Of a DNA stretch of 64,000 nucleotides, positions 1-11,460 are shown one piece after another. Under the pieces are notes generated by a model. The model was given only the letters and a program-made list of their open reading frames with translations, had not been told where the DNA came from and made no database searches. A program made the position numbers and the translations under genes. Origin of the DNA: Podocnemis expansa. Taxonomy: Eukaryota > Chordata > Testudines > Podocnemididae. The stretch spans positions 4,212,106 to 4,276,105 of the forward strand of contig ML682038.1 of the NCBI GenBank assembly GCA_007922195.1, read 5' to 3'. How positions within the stretch are numbered: the first letter of the stretch is position 1; each line of letters opens with the position of its first letter.

Positions 1-867
1 CCCTTTGAAGCACCTGGCATTGGCCAATGACAGAAGACAAAATACTAGGCTAGATGGATCATTGGTTTGACACAGTAACACTGTTCTTATGTTCAGAATT
101 AAATCCTGAAACCTGTTAAAACCTACCATAAAGTTCTTCAAAAGCGTTTTTAGGGCCTGTCTGCACAGCTGTGCAGTGCTGTGATTTCCAGCACAGATGG
201 ATGTCCAAATATTGGTGGTGCAGCAGCACAAGCAGCAGCTTTGACCAGCCCCCCGAGCACATTCCCCTCTGATCCTTTAAGTACAGGCTCAGGTGGCAAG
301 CCAAAGTAGCCATCTATGCAACACGGCAATAGCTGCACTGCTATTTTTAGGTGTTAGCTTGACTAGAGGGTTCATGTTCTTAGTGCTTGAATTACCAGAG
401 TGGGACTGGCCCCTTGACTACTTTTAGGGCTACCTCATTTCTGTTTTATGGCCCCTTTGCTCATCCCTACGTCTTAAATTAAAATAAGCCATTTGATGAT
501 ATTTAGATCCCTCTGTTTTCCTGCATAATTCAAGCACTGTGCATATCCATCTACCTGACCTGAGACTCACAACTCCCAGCTGCTTTGTACAGCTCAAATA
601 TGTCCATGCTGCACCGAGGAAGCATGGGTGCAGCACATGTAGACATACCTGAAGTGGGTCAAACCTAGCTCAAGTCACAATAGTAGTTAAGGCTCAGCAG
701 CCCAGTCAGTATGAACCCTGCAACCTGGGTGGGTCAGACTAGCCTTTGTAGCTATCTGTGCTGCAGCTTCACTGTTACTCTTACTCGAGTTAGCTTGGCT
801 GTTGCTAGATCAAAGATAGTTTAGTTGTATCTACACATGGGGCAGTCACACCTCCCAATAGATGTCA
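1..867. other. No gene recognised; weak MITE-like remnants
   Basis: No ORF here resembles a known protein. Short stretches such as the GTCTGCACAG near 160 and the ATCTACACATGGGGC near 830 resemble ends of the GGC(T)ATGTCTACA-type MITEs seen elsewhere in the window, so old MITE fragments are likely. No boundary can be given. Confidence 0.3.
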
Positions 868-962
868 AGATCCAAAGGGGTAACCATGTTAGTCTAGTTC
901 AATGAAACAAATAAACAAGGAGTCCTGTGGCACTTAAAGACTAATAAATTTATTTTTTGCAT

Positions 963-999
963 GAGCTTTCATGGGAGAAAATCCCACTTCATCAGATGC
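963..999 (-). ncRNA. Hammerhead ribozyme-like motif (PLE arm, left)
   Basis: On the minus strand the sequence reads CTGATGA (complement of 989-995), a stem II formed by GTGGGA and TCCCAT, then GAAA (complement of 967-970) and GC-TCAT-GC as a very short stem III. This is the order of a minimal type I hammerhead. PLE terminal repeats are known to carry such ribozymes. The position that should be U just before the cleavage site is A here, so activity is doubtful. Confidence 0.6.
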
Positions 1000-1232
1000 T
1001 TTGAAGATGGAGGAACTTACAGAACGGTAGGAAATAAATGCAGGGAAGTGTAAGTTATAGGAACAGGTCACCCTGTAACAGCAAATCAAAACAGTTGTAA
1101 AGATTCAAAGGTTCCCCACTGTTTGAATCTTTACAACTGTTTTGATTTGCTTTTACAGGGTGACCTGTTCCTATGACTTACACTTCCCTGCATTTATTTC
1201 CTACTATTCTGTAAGTTCCCCTATCTTCAAAG

Positions 1233-1272
1233 TGTCTGATGAAGTAGGATTTTCTCCCGTGAAAGCTCATGC
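1233..1272 (+). ncRNA. Hammerhead ribozyme-like motif (PLE arm, right)
   Basis: Plus-strand mirror of the motif at 963-999. CTGATGA lies at 1236-1242 and GAAA at 1261-1264, separated by a stem II with one or two weakened pairs, followed by GC-TCAT-GC. The U before the cleavage site is again replaced by A. The core is recognisable but probably weak or inactive. Confidence 0.55.
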
Positions 1273-1331
1273 AAAAAATAAATTTGTTAGTCTGTAACTG
1301 CCACAGGACTCCTTGTTGTTTGTTTTGCTCA

Positions 1332-2522
1332 TTTAATGTGTTGACACACCTGTAGTAAAAGAGACTGTGATCCTGTTACGGGCAATTGAAACTATACCAT
1401 TGATGTCAATGGGAGTTAACTTAGGCCATTGGAGAATGTTTTGGACAGTCCTACCTTTAATGGCTTAGGTGTGTCATTCTAGCACCAACAGAGTCTAACA
1501 ATTTTGATTAATCATTTAACAGAATATTTCAATGTTTTGTTGGTCCATTAATGAGTGTGCAATCACCTCTCTCAGAAAGATGATCATTTCCTCCAGTTTT
1601 ATAACAGAATGACCTGCTCTCGTGGCCATTTTTCTTCTGAATGTATAAAATGTCACTTCCCTGAGTAAATGGAAACATGTTCTCATTACATTAGTTCTGG
1701 AAATCTTTTTTTTACCATACCTTAGCAGTATAACATTGTTAACCCAATGCTATTGCCTCACTTTATGGATTATTTCTGCCCTGCTGCTTTCAGAAAATTT
1801 GTGAAATGTTGGTTATTTAATACAATTATGAATTATAACATTTGATGGACTTAAATGCTATTTCATCAAAGAAAAATAGAGTTTACTTAGAAACCATATT
1901 CTGCACAACAGCCCTTAAGATGGAGGCTCTGAGATACAAAATTAAACAAAACAAACATGATTGTCTAGTTGCAGAGAGATTAAAAGGAAGACAATAAATG
2001 CTACTGAACACTTAGTTGCTTAATAGTTCAGATTGTTAGCAAGCTCATCACACTGAGGTGTAGGTTCAAATAACTATTACCCATAGGTTCAAATAACTAT
2101 TAATTTGGGTGGCTTTCCATAAGCGCCATGCATCAAGAATTCCCTTCAATACTCTATCTTCAAAGCTCCAGCACTTTTTTCTCAACAGGGTTCTAAATAG
2201 TCTTTGCTCCTTAGGCAAGCCAGAGCTGCTGGAATGACTGTTACAACTCAGTTACCATTTTGATGTAACAAAAGAGCTAAGGGTATCTTTATAGATAATG
2301 CAATACCTCTGGGGTACTGTAGCAGCCCCTCTTTTTCCCCTTAGTTATTAGTTAGCCCTGTCATTTTTATAATTGGAACAGGAAAGGAGACTAGGAAGCA
2401 CATCATCTCCTGCTCTCAAAAGAAAATCCCTTTAAGTAATGACACCATTCTTCAACCTGGAGTAGGGTCTCTTTCCATTTCCCAGAATGACTCACAACTG
2501 ATTACCAAAAACAATCAAGATG
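1332..2522. other. No gene recognised
   Basis: AT-rich sequence with no supported ORF. The only structure noticed is a short tandem duplication of GGTTCAAATAACTATTA at about 2063-2102. Confidence 0.4.
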
Positions 2523-2588
2523 AAGTTCTAGAGAAGTAGCTATGTTAGTCTGATTCAGTAAAACATAAAAGGAGTCCTGTGGCAGAAG
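2523..2588 (+). repeat. PLE terminal-repeat fragment
   Basis: The stretch contains GCTATGTTAGTCTGATTCAG followed by AAAGGAGTCCTGTGGCA, the outer blocks of the PLE terminal repeats found intact at 868-1331 and 56653. It stops before the hammerhead core. It directly abuts the duplicated segment that starts at 2589. Confidence 0.65.
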
Positions 2589-2937
2589 AATCACACCTCT
2601 AGTTCATAGTATAAATATAGCCTTAGTCTTTCTGTGCCTCACTTGCTATCCGTAAAATGGGCTAATAGTACTTCTCTACCCTTTCCAGGAATCCTGTGAG
2701 ATTAAATGTGTTTAAAGACTATGAAGCACTCACATACAATGGTAATGGGACCATAGAAGGATCATTCATGGATGTTATTTATTTGTATCTGTACTTCAAA
2801 ATTAACAGGACTAACAATGAGGTATTGCCATTTTCACAGTTCTGCTTTCTATACTTTCTCAGTGACTGGTTAAATGGATAACTAGTGGCATGAAATATCT
2901 AGAACTTCTCCTTAATAGAGCTTAAACATTATGAAAG
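2589..2937. repeat. MIR/L2-like repeat segment, copy 1 of a duplicated block
   Basis: Contains CTGTGCCTCACTTGC and CTGTAAAATGGGCTAATA, typical of the 3' region of MIR SINE/L2 elements. The whole block recurs at 14655-15007 with roughly 90% identity by eye, including about 250 bp beyond the MIR-like core. Both copies begin at a GAATCACAC-like point and end at AACATTATGAAAG. The short ORF inside (2696-2881) is present in both copies but has no recognised domain and is probably not a gene. Confidence 0.7.
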
Positions 2938-3093
2938 TACATTTTATTCATGTACATTTCCCATAGATCTTCACGCCAGCTTAGCTCAGTTTTTGCCATC
3001 ATATACTGATCTTGATTGGCTAACAAATTTACTTTAAAACATGAGCTAACTAGGCATGAAGATCTATGGGAAATGTAAATGAATGAAAATGTA
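2938..3093. mobile_element. Tc1/mariner-type MITE with TA duplication
   Basis: A 152-bp palindrome (2940-3091) lies between TA dinucleotides at 2938-2939 and 3092-3093. The left end reads CATTTTATTCATGTACATTT and the right end complements to CATTTTCATTCATTTACATT, continuing inward through CCCATAGATCTTCA on both sides. TA target duplication plus long inverted ends indicates a Tc1/mariner-type non-autonomous element. It has no coding capacity. Confidence 0.75.
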
Positions 3094-4404
3094 CTTTCCA
3101 TTTTGATATTATATCACTGTCTGATTTTCAGCTTGCTACTTCTGTCATCTTTATTGCCCATCCTGGAAACAATTGCTATGTCACTTTTCCAAAATGAACA
3201 GTTGTACCAGGGGGATACAAAAGTAAGTTAACAAAGCTGACTGCAGAGCCTACCTTCAACATGATACCAAAAGAAAGCGTCAAAGCCCCCCACATATGTG
3301 TAATAATAATAATGAAAAAGACATGACTAATAGCCATGTGAATATTAGTTTCAGTTGGCCTATGGGCTTCTCAAAGATTCATTAACAGCTTTAGAGTGTA
3401 GAAGAGCTGATTTTTTTTTTTTGACCTGAGCAATTTTGCAGTAGAACTATGAGCCTTCCCTGAGGAACTGTGACTGCAAGCAGAAGACTTTGTGAAAGCT
3501 CCATCAATTTCCTGCAATATCTTTGGGCAATCTTACTGTATTAAGGTTATGTATCATTGTGGGCCAGGGACTGCATGTAATTCCATGTGGGAAGATGAGC
3601 GCAGCTCCTGCGGGTACCAAAAACAGTGGAAGGTGATAAAGGTAAATCAGCCAGGTTGTAATTCTCCAGAGAGGCTCACATATGTCTGGATTCTCCAGTA
3701 TAAGCTAGAGACCAAGAAAGGACTTTTGGATAAATACTCAGTCAGGGCCTTCTTTCTGATCCACTCTCATGGTCAGGGCTTTCTGTCCGAGATGACCTCT
3801 AATCCCTCCTGGGAAGGACTGGAAGGACTCTGGCCTACCAAGGCCCATTAAAACTAATGGGTCATCTCTAGTAAGATTTTAGCACATATGTAAGAACTTT
3901 TACATGTTTACAAAATTTTAACATGTGTAGGAGAACCTTCTCTTTGATAGTCTTATCTTAAGAATAAATGTGCTTTGCTTATAAAGAGCTGTGTGGTAAC
4001 TTTTAACTTCTGAATCTCCTGGAAATTATAGCCATTTATAGCCTTTGAAGAGAAAAGCAAATTTCAGACATTGGTCTGTTCAAGCTGGCTGGCACACTGG
4101 GGTTATAGCAGTATAGGCAAGGAACTGGGCAGCTGGATAATTCCCAATGGAGGGAAACCCTACTGAACGGGGTAATGGCTGAGGAGCTGGGATCGCCAAA
4201 TGGGTATTCTTGGTGGAAAATATAGGTGCAGTTGCCTTGAACAATGGCAAAAGCCTGTAGCTTTTGAAGACAGGTATTTCACTGTTTTGTTTCAAAAAGT
4301 TGTGGCTGGAATCCATGCCTTGGGTAATTCCTTATTTCAATTATATTAAACCAGGAATTAATTTAACCTATTTCAGCTATGCCAGGAAGAGCTGGTCAGC
4401 AATT
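3094..4404. other. No gene; possible LTR-like or 3' repeat end near 3962
   Basis: No recognised protein. A 119-codon ORF at 3492-3851 has no domain I can identify. At 3962 an AATAAA signal is followed about 20 bp later by AAGAGCTGTGTGGTAACTTT. A similar AATAAA plus GCTGTGTG arrangement occurs near 26760, so this may be the 3' or R/U5 region of an unidentified repeat family. Confidence 0.3.
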
Positions 4405-5112
4405 TTTCATTAGAATGCATTTTTCCATCCTAAGTACAGAACTTTGCACTTGTCTTTGTTGAATCTCATGCGACTTTGTTTCTCTAGGTCTCCCTGAATC
4501 CTATCCCTACCCTCCAGTGTCTCTACAGTTCCCCCCAGCTTGGTGTCATCTGCAAATGTGCTGAGCGTGCAATCTATCCTGTCATCCAGATCTTTAAAGA
4601 AGATGTTGAACAAAATAAGCCCCAGGACCAGCCCTTGGAAAACTCTGCTCATTACTGGTTGCCAACTAGACACTGAGCCATCAATCCTTACCCACTGAGC
4701 CCAATGATCTAACCAGCTTTCTATCCACCTTACAGTCCATTCATCCAAACCATGCTTCCTTAACTTGCTGACAAGAATGCTGAGGGAAACAATGTCAAAA
4801 GCTCTGCTAAAGTCACCTTGATAGCTATTCCCATGTCCACAAAGCCAGTCATCTCATCCACAAGGCAATCAGGTTGGTCAGGCATGATTTGCCTTGATGC
4901 ATCCATGCTGACTGTTCCTGATCATCCTGTTTTCTTCCAAGTGTTTCAGAATGGATTTTTTGAGGACCTGCTCCATGATTTTTCCAAGGATTGAGGTGAA
5001 GCTGATTGGTCTGTAAGTCCCCAGGTCCTCCTTTTTCCCTTTCTTGAAGATAAGCACTATATTTGGTTTTTTTCCCAATCAGCCAGGACCTCCCCAGATC
5101 ACCATGAGTTTT
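4405..5112 (-). pseudogene. CR1 LINE fragment, reverse transcriptase region
   Basis: Minus-strand translation gives CR1 reverse transcriptase segments in order: the GTYRPISFTSILGKIMEQVL block and HLEENRMIRNSQHG (about 5078-4878), then WTVRWIESWLD, the VLGLILFNIF block and [10 protein letters not shown], which holds the catalytic F-A-D-D (4748-4410). The two parts lie in different frames with sequence missing between them. It is a 5'- and 3'-truncated old CR1 copy without endonuclease or 3' tail. The product would have been the ORF2 polyprotein that reverse transcribes CR1 RNA at its insertion site. Confidence 0.9.
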
Positions 5113-5983
5113 CAAAGATCAGAGTCTAAACAATTACCTGAAAGTAATAAACTTAGAAATTGGCAATCTGCACCTTTAAACACACCTCATAGGCAAGCAC
5201 TCAGTTGCAGAACTTGAGGGGAAGACCCTGGCTTGGCCCTAGGGCTCTAGCACAGCACTGAAGGTATTCCTCCTCAGCCCTTGTGTCACCCTATTCTATC
5301 CTGAGAAAACTCTGGAAAATTCTTAACTGGTTTGCTGGCTCCTAATTGGTCAGTGTCTCCTCCTGGCCCTTTGAGGCTGTTTGCAGAATAAGTTTTATGG
5401 GTAGCCTGATCAAAGTGGATTTTCCTTGGGTAATAGGCAGAGAAAACCTAACCAACCCCATCACAGAGAGTTTGAGATGTTTTCATCATATTTTAAGTTC
5501 TTTTTTTTTTTCATGAAATTTTGTGGAAATTTGTTGTAGAGTATCTTTATTTACCCGAAGGTTATTTTCAGTAAACCAAAATGTTCAGTAATGATTGACT
5601 ATTTTAAAATTAAAATATCAATAAAAATTGTACAGAAGTTTTTGCAAAAAAAAAACCCAGAACGTTCAGAAGATGTTGACAGTTCAGAAAAATTCCATTT
5701 TCAAAAAAAGCCTTTTTTTAATCAAATAAAAGGATTGTGTGTGAAAAGTTGTAGCCAGTTGTTCAAAATATTTGCTTATTTAAATTAGATGTTTAAAAAT
5801 CCAGAGACACGCCAGTTGTCAGGACCTCAGTATGCTTTTACCCTGAACTATTCAAATTTGAAATTTTCTGATTGAACTGAACTTTGGGTACAGATAATTG
5901 AATGCACAAGTCGCTTCAACATTGCCTTTATGATGGTGGGCTGAGTGGAGGAGAGGAGAGAGTGTGTTATCACGTGAAGATCT
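5113..5983. other. No gene recognised; AT-rich
   Basis: The stretch has poly-T and poly-A runs (around 5500-5510, 5647 and 5705) and a lysine/phenylalanine-rich 65-codon ORF at 5591-5788. That ORF reflects base composition and is not credible as a gene. Confidence 0.4.
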
Positions 5984-6600
5984 GTGAATCTTGAAATCTG
6001 GCTTGCGGGTTCTCATGCCACTGACACATCCATGGAACCAGGGAATGCCTCTGCTACTGACTGGAGAACTGGGAGCCCTAAAGCCTTATGCTCTATGAAA
6101 GATACCATCCATTGTGACCCAAGTGGAGTTGCTCCAGTGTCCCTGATTGGGCTGAGTACACTATTTAAGCCAGAATGAGACACAGAAAGCTGTCTGTGCA
6201 ACAAACGGGATTCTGGCTTGCTGTTGCTACAGACCATGTCATCCACTACTTGAGTCCCTGCCTCATCCCTGGTTCCTGGCTGAAACACTGGTCTGTTCCG
6301 TACTCCTGCCTTCAGCCTGGTTCTGAATCCTATCACCCTGGTTTCTGACTAGACTGGCTACAGCTCTTTGGTTTCCTACTCTGTGCTGACTCACAGCTTC
6401 GGTTCCTGTTCCTTGTCTGATTCCAGCTCTGACCCTAGGCTACGGCTCTTTGAGTTCTGACTCAGTGCCCAACCATGCCCTCAGTTATTGCTCTCTGTCT
6501 GGCCCAGACTCTGACTTTCAGCGCTGACACCTGTCTCACTACTTTGGACCTGGCCACTGGCCTCTGGTTCCAGCATGAGTTTGTCCTGCACCTGGGTAAC
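5984..6600 (+). repeat. LTR-like block (possible Gypsy/ERV LTR and leader)
   Basis: A TATTTAAG promoter-like box at about 6161 is followed by GAGACACAGAAAGCTGTCTGTGCAA-type sequence and then by about 350 bp rich in short CTGGTTCC, CTGACTC and CTCTG units. This layout resembles the U3/R/leader part of LTR retrotransposons in turtles. I could not define TG/CA ends or a target duplication, so the call rests on composition and layout. Confidence 0.35.
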
Positions 6601-7815
6601 AGTGGCTTAAATCAAACCAGCTTTTAAAAAAGGCAGAGTTCATAAACATATCCAAAAAAAAGCCCTTGGCCCTCAGGGTTTCTGCTTCCATCTCTGTCCA
6701 CCTCTCTCATACTTCCAGGGGGTTCTAAATCTCTCAGCAGACCCTGGTGCTAGCTCCTTTGGTAGAATTTTTTTGCTCCGTTTAAGTCTCAAACTCTTCT
6801 GGCCCTTCTCATCTTCTTCTTCCCTCTTTATACTTAAGCTTGTCCTCAATCACTACAGCCACTGTGGGCATATTTCTCCATAACACATTTCTCACCACTG
6901 AGCTGGGGCTGGGCTCCTTTTGCTGTCTGCAGGCAGAGACTTTTTTTGTTGGGGGGCACGTATACCCCACCATGAGAAAAAAACCTACTCACTTCATCTG
7001 AATCAAGCTAGTAAAATAGATTGTAACTGTTAGGCATAGCCATTCATTGGAAAAGAAGGGAGAATAACATAGCCATAGTTATGTGCCACTGGTAGGATCT
7101 GTCCAGATTGGCCATAGACTGGAATGATAGAAATGTTGGAAAAGGTGGGAAGAGAGGCAGAGAAAGAGAAAGGAACAGGCTATACGTCCATTACCAAAAA
7201 TATTTGTTTCTACACAGAGATAACTAATATACATTAGCTGTCTTGCTGTAAAATCCTAGTTGACACAATATGTGATGTAACTTGGTAAGGTCAGCCCTAT
7301 ACCCATGTCCATGACTGAGCTTGCCTAGCTAAATCACAATAAAAATTACAATGCCTGTCTCCACTTGGATACAGCAAAAAAGCTAATGCATCGTAGTTGT
7401 AAAAACACACTTATTTTGGCAGTGAAGACAAAGTCGAAGCATGAGTGGGTATTGTTGCTAGAGAAAGATCAGCAATAATTCAGCTGCCAGGAGATCACCT
7501 ACTATAACTAAAAATGCATCACTTAGGTTTTGTCTCAATGGCAAAATTATTCCAGAGCAAGGCAGGGTGAGAATTTAAGGTACTACAACTGTTCCAGAAT
7601 AGTTCTCCATGTAGATGTTCTTATTTCAGAACAGGAGTGCCTTTTCCTATTTCTTTTTAATCCACTTACAAAAAGGATTAAACTGAACTGGAAGAATGTA
7701 CTCCTATCCTAGAACAATTGTCCACACAGTGTTATTCCAGGCTAGCTCTTCTGATCAATTACCTGATGTAGATAAGACTTTTAAAAATGCAATGTTACTT
7801 CTTTGATCTGGAGTG
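6601..7815. other. No gene recognised
   Basis: Mixed-composition sequence. ORFs are short and have no recognisable domain, and no inverted or tandem structure stood out. Confidence 0.4.
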
Positions 7816-7965
7816 ACAGCTTCCAGAAGGGTAGCTGTTAGTCTAGTCCAGCAAAACCAAGACAATGAAAGAGTTCTGTGACACTTTTAAAAGCTTAAAA
7901 ATTTGTTTATGTGATAAATAGATTTGTTAACCTTTAAATCACCACAGAACTCCTTGGTTGTTTTG
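7816..7965. repeat. Degraded PLE terminal-repeat palindrome
   Basis: The left side has GTTAGTCTAGTCCAGCAAAA and AGAGTTCTGTGACACTTTT; the right side has the complement, CACCACAGAACTCCTTGGTTG. These are the outer blocks of the PLE palindromes at 868 and 23845. The hammerhead part has been lost, leaving a short inverted repeat with an AT-rich centre. Confidence 0.65.
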
Positions 7966-9585
7966 ATCTGTAGTGAGAGACTTGAAATTATTCCATAACC
8001 CAAGTCTCCATATGAGCAAACTCTACAGGCAAAGCCAATGGCTAACCTGGGGGGGGGGGATGGGATTCTTAGTAACAATGGATTTGTGCCGTCATAGTAC
8101 TTATCAGCATGATCTTCTCTGTATAGTTGTCAACCATGTAAACAGACTTTCATGTATGGGAGAAATATCCATTGATTAAAACCTATCTCTGGGAGAGCCT
8201 GTATTTTTCTTTAATCATGCACAGAGTAGTTAGCCTGCCTCTTCCACTATAATTTGTAGACTGAATGTGACCTGAATGCAGAAAGGACTTTTTCCTAGGC
8301 TATGGGCACAGGTGATTTGCAACATTCTTTATGTTAGCCTATTGGAATAGGACACCATTGAGTTGGGATGGCACCGTACATGCAGTTGCTGCATCTCAGA
8401 CATCTCAAACTTTGTTGTAGCTCTGGGTTTTCACTAGGAAAGCTACATATCCATGTGATCCCTGTTCAGGGAAGCTCAAAAAAAGGCATACACAAGATAT
8501 AGTGGCTTTGATTTGTGAAATTTACAATCCATAAAACAGGGCCATATTTGTTAGCTGCCAGAAAGAACTTCAGACCTTTTCATGGCTTAACTCTTCTCAA
8601 ACCTGATCCATCTGAAATCCTCACTCTGTCTCGGCTGCAGGTATCCCACTGCCACGTGCCTCAGAAACTATAAATTAAAAAAAAAAAAAATTAAAAAAAA
8701 GCCTTCACTTATTCTATGCTAGGTGTCTCACATACGTGACGTATGAGCAAACTTGCAAGGAGAGGCTAATATGGATTTTTAGAGACCCCTCCTCTCAATT
8801 TTTGGTTTGTTCACAGAAGCAGAAGTCCAGAGTCCAGCAGCAGGCAATACTATTGGTTTACGGGGGTACTCTAGCAAAAATCCCAGTTCTTTACACCAGT
8901 AATTTTCCTTCTTCTCATTTTCTTCCTGTTTGACCCTAACTTTTATCAGTGCTTTTTTTGTAAAAATAAAAAAGGTGCTGGTACTCATATCTTGGTAGTA
9001 AATATGGAAAATGACTCTCCCGCCCCTCTTTTTTCTGCACTACTCCTCTTCTTCCAGGGCGTGCTCCTTTCCCCCTCTGACCCAACCCCCGCTACTGGGC
9101 AGTGGGGCCAGCAAGAAGGGTGCCAGCACTCTATTCCCCTGCATACTATCATTTTTATAGTATATCTTAATCAACCATTTTCTTAAAAAATTAGAAGATA
9201 ATTCTTTCACCAGTCCTAACGTGTTGTGACCTAATTCTCTAACCAATCATACTCCACCACCTTAACTGATTACAATTAATTATGAGACAGACAGAATCAA
9301 AGAACCAGACAGAAGTTATCAGAACAGATAGTATCATAAGGACCAGACAATACAAAGTGTAGATTATGTAACCACTACTGTTGACAAGTGTTTAAAAGCC
9401 AAACAGAATGTTATTAAACAAATTTCTTTTTAAGGATTCTAAAGTCTTTTCTTCTAGTACTTTGTTTTAAGGTAACTGGTTTGGAATGTGTGGAATGACC
9501 ACATGCTTCCCATCTTATGGCTGTCCTGCTGCCCTTGGTTTGCTTAGCCAAAGTACAAGGCTTCAAACTATACAGAAGCAGCCTG
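7966..9585. other. No gene; possible MITE around 8946-9130
   Basis: No recognised protein. CAGTGCTTTTTTTGTAAAAA at 8949 followed by GGTGCTGGTACTC, and GGGTGCCAGCACTC near 9117, suggest a small degraded DNA element with inverted ends. The target duplication could not be seen. Poly-A runs lie at 8676-8700. Confidence 0.3.
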
Positions 9586-10057
9586 TGTTACCCCAAATTT
9601 GGGGGTCCCGGGAACTGTCTTGGCGCCGAAGGAGTCACAGACCAGCTCTTAGGGTGCAAAGAAGTCCTTTATTGCTTCATGCTCTCTTGGAGGTAGATGA
9701 TCATCTCACTCAACAACCAGAAGAAGAAGAACAGCAGCCCCCCAGTACAGCAACAAGTGGGTTTTTATACATTCATACACTGAACCCATTGGTTAGTTTT
9801 CAAAACCCATCATTAGCATACATGCTGTCATTGGTTCCCATACAGAAGGTGCATGTATTCCATTGGCTCCTAATACAAAACCTTATTTTTGCATACCAAC
9901 AAGTAACTAATGTAACTTTTCAGAAGTATCAACTTAGAACCAAAACACCTGCTAGTAGCTGTCAATCTAGAGACCTAGAACTTTCCCCAAGTAAGTGGAA
10001 TTCCCCTATTAGCCATCAGGGGGTTTCCATTTTGTTTTCCTCAGGCTTCTGCCTTCA
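9586..10057 (-). repeat. Probable solo LTR of an endogenous retrovirus
   Basis: Read on the minus strand the block starts TGAAGGC (10057), has a GTATAAAAAC TATA box (about 9770-9761), an AATAAA signal (complement near 9669-9674) and ends CCCCAAATTTGGGGTAACA (9586). A 4-bp direct duplication CCTG flanks it (9582-9585 and 10058-10061). TG...CA ends, promoter, polyadenylation signal and short duplication together fit a retroviral LTR. No primer-binding site, polypurine tract or viral gene lies next to it, so it looks like a solo LTR. The 194-codon ORF on the opposite strand is not a gene. Confidence 0.6.
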
Positions 10058-10904
10058 CCTGTGCTTTTGAGTCTTTGTTTTGATACCTCTATAAATAGCT
10101 AAGTGATAAGAACAAACCTAAAAATCATAGGATCACAGTCCTTTACAGACAGGTCTGAATATCTGCATTTTAACGGGGGACATGCAGTTCCACTGACAAA
10201 TCAGAATTCCTGTGTTACTGAGAACAGCTCAGTGGGGATACCTGACGCATTGTCGCACAGGATGGGTTTGGAGGATGGGTTATAGGTGGCACTACTTTAT
10301 CTACTGCTACATATCTTGGCTGACTATTCCCTCACACAGGCATTAATATTGGAAGGTGCTAAGCACTCATGTCCAAATGCTGCACATACTTGGCTTTAAG
10401 CAAATGAGTAGTCCTGACGGGTGATGAAATCCTGTTCTGTTGAAATCCATGGCAAAACGTCCAGTAAATTCTATGGAGCCAGATTTCACCTATCAAAGTA
10501 AATAAGATTTACTGTGTGTTTAAAGTTAAGCATAGTCTTCAGAGCTTTCCTTGGCTGGGGACCAGAATAATTAAGCTTCTGCAGGTCCACAAAGCCAGTG
10601 CCAAGGGAGATACCGTAGGAAACTCAGAGCTGCAGTCGTGGCCACAGAGTTGCTCTCCTGGTACTTCTTAGCCTAGTAGGGAAGATGGCATCTGCCTGCA
10701 ACAGAAAAGACCACCCTTATTTTCATCTGCCCCCCTTGCTCATATAACAGATACTTGAGTTGCATGGTGGGGAAGGAATTTGTCCCTCACAGAATATATG
10801 CAAAAGAGAAAAGGTCCTCAGAGTTTCACTAACAGTATAAGTACCTATGGGAGACTAAAAATGAACAGGGTGTATGTTAGTTCATAACAGGCACAGACTG
10901 ATCA
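10058..10904. other. No gene recognised
   Basis: No supported ORF, repeat or inverted structure beyond ordinary AT-rich sequence. Confidence 0.4.
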
Positions 10905-11460
10905 TTGCCCAAATGGTAATATTTTGCAATCCTACATTTAGAATCATTAAAGATTAGGTTTGGAAGGGATTTCAGAAGATCATCTAATTCAGCCCTCTGC
11001 TCAAAGCAGGACCAACCCCAACTAAAACATCCCAGCTGAAGCTTTATCAAGCAAGGTCTTAAAAACCTCAAAGGATATAGATGCCACCACTTTCCTAGGT
11101 AACCTGTGTTTCACCACTCCTCTAGTGAAATTTTGTTTCCTAATAACCAACCTAGACCACCCCACTGCAATTTGAGACCATTGCTCCTTGTTTTGTCATC
11201 TGCCACTACCAAGAACAGCCTAGCTCCATCCTCCCTGAAACTGCCCCTTCAGGTGTTTGAACATCATTATCAAATCCCCTCTCACTCTTCTCTTCTGCAG
11301 ACTAAACATGTCTAATTCCCTCAGGCTTTTTTCATAAGTAATGTGCCCCAAACCCCTAAACATTTTTGTTGTCCTCCTCTGGATTCTCTCTAGTTTGTCT
11401 ACATCCTTTCTGGAGTGGGGGACTCATAATTGGACAAAATACCCCAAATGTGGAGCTTGC
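10905..11460 (-). repeat. CR1 LINE 3' region
   Basis: Reading plus-strand left to right, the block starts at the complement of the CR1 3' tail (AGAATCATTAAAGATTAGG near 10940), then GGAAGGGATTTCAGAAGATC and GCTCAAAGCAGGACCAACCC. It continues into the complement of the ORF2 C-terminal end (CTCTTCTGCAGACTAAACAT and TGTCCTCCTCTGGATTCTCT). This is the standard 3' end of a CR1 copy inserted on the minus strand and 5'-truncated at about 11460. No open frame remains. Confidence 0.9.

Larger units (their letters stand above)
868..1331. mobile_element. Palindromic PLE-derived element (terminal-repeat only)
   Basis: Two arms of about 210 bp (roughly 899-1108 and 1117-1328) are near-perfect reverse complements, with a short centre around 1109-1116. 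Each arm carries, in order, a GTTAGTCT-type end, a GGAGTCCTGTGGCA block, an AT-rich block, a hammerhead-like core and an AAATGCAGGGAAGTGTAAG block. The same blocks occur in the terminal repeat of the PLE starting near 22272, which encodes GIY-YIG endonuclease remains. I infer a non-autonomous copy made only of inverted Penelope-like terminal repeats. It has no coding capacity and no clear target-site duplication. Confidence 0.75.

Noticed and set aside
3492..3851. 119-codon ORF with several Cys residues
   Set aside because: No recognisable family, signal peptide or splice context; lies beside a repeat-like AATAAA end.
9486..10070. 194-codon plus-strand ORF
   Set aside because: It runs antisense through a sequence with LTR signals and has no recognisable domain.
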